The translations under genes and the position numbers were made by a program. Below, piece by piece: positions 62,201 through 64,000 of a DNA stretch of 64,000 nt. The notes below the pieces were generated by a model that saw nothing but the letters and a program-made list of their open reading frames with translations, made no database searches and had not been told where the DNA came from. This DNA comes from Paulownia fortunei (taxonomy: Eukaryota; Streptophyta; Magnoliopsida; Lamiales; Paulowniaceae), in assembly GCA_019321725.1 (NCBI GenBank), contig CM033115.1, positions 13,154,673-13,218,672 of the forward strand, written 5' to 3'. The first letter of the stretch is position 1. Every line of letters begins with the position of its first letter.

Positions 62201-63254
62201 TAAATTGATTGGATGGCATTTATATTATGTACTTTAAGTCTTATGATTCTTTAAATATGTCGAGAGCAAGATGACTTGCATTTTATATTGAACATACCAT
62301 TCATGAGTACTTACATGTGCATGCACGGCATATGTGTATAATTGAGATTCTTACATGCACGGTATAATTTGAGAAATGATTTTCAAAAAGAAAATATTTT
62401 GGTTTGCCACTACTAGTGTACCGAGGCATGCGCGGCGTGCTTATGTAATATTTTGGGGTACCGCAAGTGTTACTTCTCGGAAGATCATAAGGGTTGATAG
62501 AGGGTGTGTCTCTGATGGTCACGAGAGGGTGGACCACTTGACTGTGCCCTTATTGACTCCGCCGGTGGGAAGACTTTTGGAGGATCACATAGGAAGACAG
62601 GGGGTGGACCTCTGGTAATCCCAGGAGATGGCCCCTGGACTGCGTCAATTTATTTATGGCCATTTGATTATTGATATTGTGCAGAGCTATTTCTAATACA
62701 TAGTAGGTGGGCCAAGAACCCAATAAAATAAAGTGATTTTTGAATAAAAACTCAATGATTTATGAGTACTCAAATTTGGCACAATTCTAGTATCATATGT
62801 TAGAGTTGAGTTGCATGAGATTTCATATCATATTCTTGGCATATATGATTTTTACTTATTGAGCATTAGTTCATGTAATTCATGCATTGTAGGTGATCGC
62901 GGTGAGGCCTAAGACTCCTTGATTCTGGGTTGGCAGTGGAGCTTTTACAAGTTTTCAAAGATCGATGTACATGGATAACGATCTGATGGGACTATTTTGT
63001 AGGCTGTGCTTTTGATTTTATAATATGTTATATTATATTAATGACCTTGTCCCATGTATTTCTTTCAAAACTCCATTGTAAATAAATTTAGGTTTGTGAT
63101 GATTTTGATATACCTTGTTATAGTTCAGATAACTATTTGTGTATACACAAGGTCACAAGAAAAAAAAAAGAGTTATACATACACATACATGCACAAATTT
63201 TGTTGCTCCGGTTGTTTATTATTATATGTACATATATTTTGGGAGGGTGTGACA
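59210..63254 (+). mobile_element. Solo LTR C, 4045 bp, TSD CATGT, with internal extra sequence
   Basis: It opens TGTGATACCTAAATC and closes GGGTGTGACA. CATGT flanks both sides (59205-59209 and 63255-63259), a perfect 5-bp target duplication. Left (59210-60600) and right (62030-63254) parts align with solo LTRs A and B. The middle 1.4 kb does not align and replaces about 280 bp of A. No gag-pol is present. Confidence 0.87.
60600..62025. other. Extra segment inside solo LTR C, origin unknown
   Basis: About 1.4 kb has no counterpart in solo LTRs A and B. It includes a SINE-like stretch near 60780-60860 (TTAAGAGTGTTCTATTAATAA and GATTCAAAACCTGC, then an A-rich tail). A GC-rich patch follows at 60894-61050 (GGGCCCGGCCCATGG, GGTTCACGAGTTCAACGG) and then a very AT-rich tail. 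No coding sequence or clean termini are visible; it may be one or more nested insertions. Confidence 0.5.
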
Positions 63255-63259
63255 CATGT

Positions 63260-64000
63260 CAGCTCATATCCAGATCATTCTAGGTGAGGTAGACCTAGGT
63301 CAACTCATACCTATATAAGTGTTCAAGTCTGGTTTACGGTACATCAAGTAGGATTTGTATAAGGTCAAACATATTCAGGCCAATAACCAAATGTAATTTA
63401 GGCCACATCAAGATCTTAGGAGAAAATTCAAATGTATAAAAATAACATTTTGATCGACCATTAATTTCAAAAGAGGTAACTAAATGTTTTTAAAAATTAT
63501 GGTGATAAATATAGATTAATTCAGGGGTTAAATTGTATTTTACCTATAAAAATACTGTTGATAATTTATTTAATATTGTAAGGATAATTTAGTAATTTTA
63601 CCATAAAAAGTAATAGAGTTAATATTTTAATAGATTAACCATCAAACCCAAGGGGCAAAAGAATGTTTTAAAGTTTAAGGGGGTAGATGTTACATATGTT
63701 ATAGTACAAGAGGGCAAATTGTATTTTATCCTATAATTTATTACTCATTCTTTCCAATATTATAGATATATTATGGTTTGACACAGAACTTCGCATGGGA
63801 ATTGAATTCCCAAATCAATTTAATGTTAGAATTTATTGAAACATGTGTTGGGCATAGGTGTGTTTTAGTGCATATAACATTAAAAAAGTAGCTACTTTCT
63901 TGAGAATTATAAATGTAACATACTAGCTAATGAGGCCAAACTCAAATGGTAAACCTCAAACCTTAATGTTATAACATTTTAGGTTAAATCACATAGATTG
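63260..64000. other. Gene-free right edge of the window
   Basis: No gene is seen. Segments such as GGGGTTAAATTGTATTTTACC (near 63522) and GAGGGCAAATTGTATTTTATCC (near 63711) resemble ends of the MITE-like segment at 43660-44095, suggesting another relic of that family. Confidence 0.45.

Noticed and set aside
26041..63260. Solo LTRs A and C as the two LTRs of one retrotransposon
   Set aside because: Their flanking pentamers differ (CGCAT and CATGT), each is matched on its own two sides, and the DNA between holds unrelated genes.

Overview
The window is nuclear DNA of a flowering plant, most likely a eudicot. It is AT-rich, its genes carry GT-AG introns, it holds a NIN-like nitrate transcription factor and a PPR gene remnant, and it is packed with plant-type LTR retrotransposons, MULEs and MITEs. 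The species cannot be named from sequence alone. All calls come from reading the sequence; no database search was run.

Only two genes look intact. On the minus strand at 11272-16211 is a five-exon NIN-LIKE PROTEIN of the NLP8/NLP9 type (GAF-like N-terminus, RWP-RK, PB1). On the minus strand at 40033-42700 is a four-exon KAE1/OSGEP gene, the catalytic subunit of the KEOPS/EKC tRNA t6A complex. A mitochondrial-type PPR gene (35324-37101, plus strand) converges on KAE1 but carries many frame lesions.

Layout: (1) 1-4124 is a second copy of the interval downstream of the PPR gene plus the 3' half of KAE1, cut by a 100-N gap (4125-4224); its partner is 37352-41128. (2) 4225-9771 is retrotransposon debris: a decayed Ty1/copia pol, then a Ty3/gypsy derivative with two LTRs, gag and tandem repeats but no pol. 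(3) 9.8-17 kb holds the NLP gene. (4) 17-35 kb is gene-free, with MITEs and a solo LTR. (5) 35.3-42.7 kb holds the PPR pseudogene and KAE1. (6) 45.9-57.7 kb is a large decayed Mutator-like element carrying a transposase and a plant mobile domain (PMD, MAIN-like) gene on the same strand; a solo LTR splits the transposase and a hAT-type MITE sits in the left arm. (7) 59.2-63.25 kb is a third member of the solo-LTR family.

The firmest structural results are target-site duplications: three related 2.9-4 kb solo LTRs, each flanked by its own 5-bp repeat (CGCAT, AAAAT, CATGT), and a hAT-type MITE with a perfect 8-bp repeat (GTTTCTGT). The points most worth follow-up are the PMD-carrying MULE, a 1.15-kb identical tract inside the otherwise diverged KAE1 duplication, and an NLP intron that is stop-free, a multiple of three, and interrupts the DNA-binding domain.
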